From Rhodoferax sp. (GTDB taxonomy: Bacteria > Pseudomonadota > Gammaproteobacteria > Burkholderiales > Burkholderiaceae_C): DNA of 5,638 nucleotides. A program made the position numbers and the translations under genes. Position 1 is the stretch's first letter. The number at the start of each line of letters is the position of its first letter. Location of the stretch: positions 1-5,638 of the forward strand of contig JAIPDA010000155.1 of assembly GCA_021737905.1 (NCBI GenBank), in the 5' to 3' direction. This document shows positions 5,433 through 5,638 of the stretch, piece after piece. The notes beneath the pieces were generated by a model. The model saw only the letters and a list, made by a program, of their open reading frames with translations, searched no databases and was not told where the DNA came from.

Positions 5433-5638
5433 AGCAAAGCTACCAAGGCCGTCAAGGCAATCTGGCCCGTGGTTTTTCAACGCTGCTCTTGTGGGCGGGT
5501 CTTCTTGCAGGCACCGGCCTGGCCCAGGCTCAAAGCCCGAACATCGTGATGGCTTCGACCACTTCGACCGAGCAGTCCGGCTTGTTTTCTTTCTTGCTAC
5601 CCGAGTTCAAAAAAGCCACCGGCATTGACATCAAGGTG
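5429..5638 (+). CDS. tupA: Tungstate-binding periplasmic protein TupA (partial, 5' end only)
   Basis: These are the first 70 residues of the extracytoplasmic solute-binding protein that captures tungstate and hands it to TupBC. A Sec signal peptide is visible: a basic n-region (K2, R8, R14), a hydrophobic core at about 16-31 (FSTLLLWAGLLAGTGLA), and an AQA signal-peptidase I site at 32-34 with cleavage expected after A34. No lipobox cysteine is present, so it should be soluble in the periplasm. The mature start carries ASTTSTEQSGLFSFLLPEF (42-60), which holds the TTS-type anion-binding motif of TupA proteins, followed by KKATGIDIKV. The ATG overlaps the tupC stop by 4 bases and has a good ribosome binding site. 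The expected full length is about 270-290 residues, so about three quarters is outside the window. Molybdate or vanadate binding cannot be excluded from this fragment. Confidence 0.87.
   Translation, partial: MKQSYQGRQGNLARGFSTLLLWAGLLAGTGLAQAQSPNIVMASTTSTEQSGLFSFLLPEFKKATGIDIKV

Noticed and set aside
1..5638. CRISPR array, tRNA, rRNA, insertion sequence or prophage attachment site
   Set aside because: No regularly spaced repeats, cloverleaf sequences, transposase genes or terminal inverted repeats were seen on either strand.

Overview
This GC-rich window looks like a chromosomal segment of a betaproteobacterium, most likely Burkholderiales/Comamonadaceae (Polaromonas, Rhodoferax or Variovorax type). 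That placement is an inference from protein style and base composition; the window holds no rRNA or other phylogenetic marker.

Layout from left to right. (1) On the minus strand lie the two membrane subunits of a TRAP transporter. The small permease dctQ (528-1130) is followed directly by the large permease dctM (527 to the window edge, partial). No dctP solute-binding gene precedes dctQ. (2) A 252-base divergent spacer (1131-1382) carries short AT-rich inverted repeats. (3) On the plus strand is a complete 426-residue DinB_2/FGE-sulfatase non-heme iron enzyme of the EgtB superfamily (1383-2663). Its signatures differ from canonical ergothioneine synthases and fit the selenoneine synthase SenA branch. 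(4) Convergent to it, with a 55-base overlap of the 3' coding ends, is a 386-residue regulator on the minus strand (2609-3769). It joins a ModE-type winged helix to a cytoplasmic oxyanion-binding (PBP-like) domain. (5) A 176-base divergent control region (3770-3945) contains a palindrome and a hairpin. (6) On the plus strand is a translationally coupled ABC importer operon in the order permease-ATPase-binding protein (tupB-tupC-tupA; tupA runs off the right edge). The intact TTSTEQSGL motif after the TupA signal peptide points to tungstate, with molybdate less likely.

How the genes fit together: the right half is a self-contained tungstate uptake module. A periplasmic binding protein, channel and ATPase import the oxyanion, and a divergently encoded regulator carrying its own intracellular oxyanion-binding domain probably sets expression from the shared spacer. 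The EgtB/SenA-like enzyme and the TRAP genes are separate units; neither senB/senC nor egtD is visible here. There is no CRISPR array, tRNA, rRNA, insertion sequence or integration site. I see no clearly new multi-gene system. The points most worth a second look are the SenA-like enzyme outside a visible sen cluster, the regulator-importer pair with its palindromic spacer, the convergent coding overlap, and a perfect 10-bp inverted repeat inside the regulator gene.
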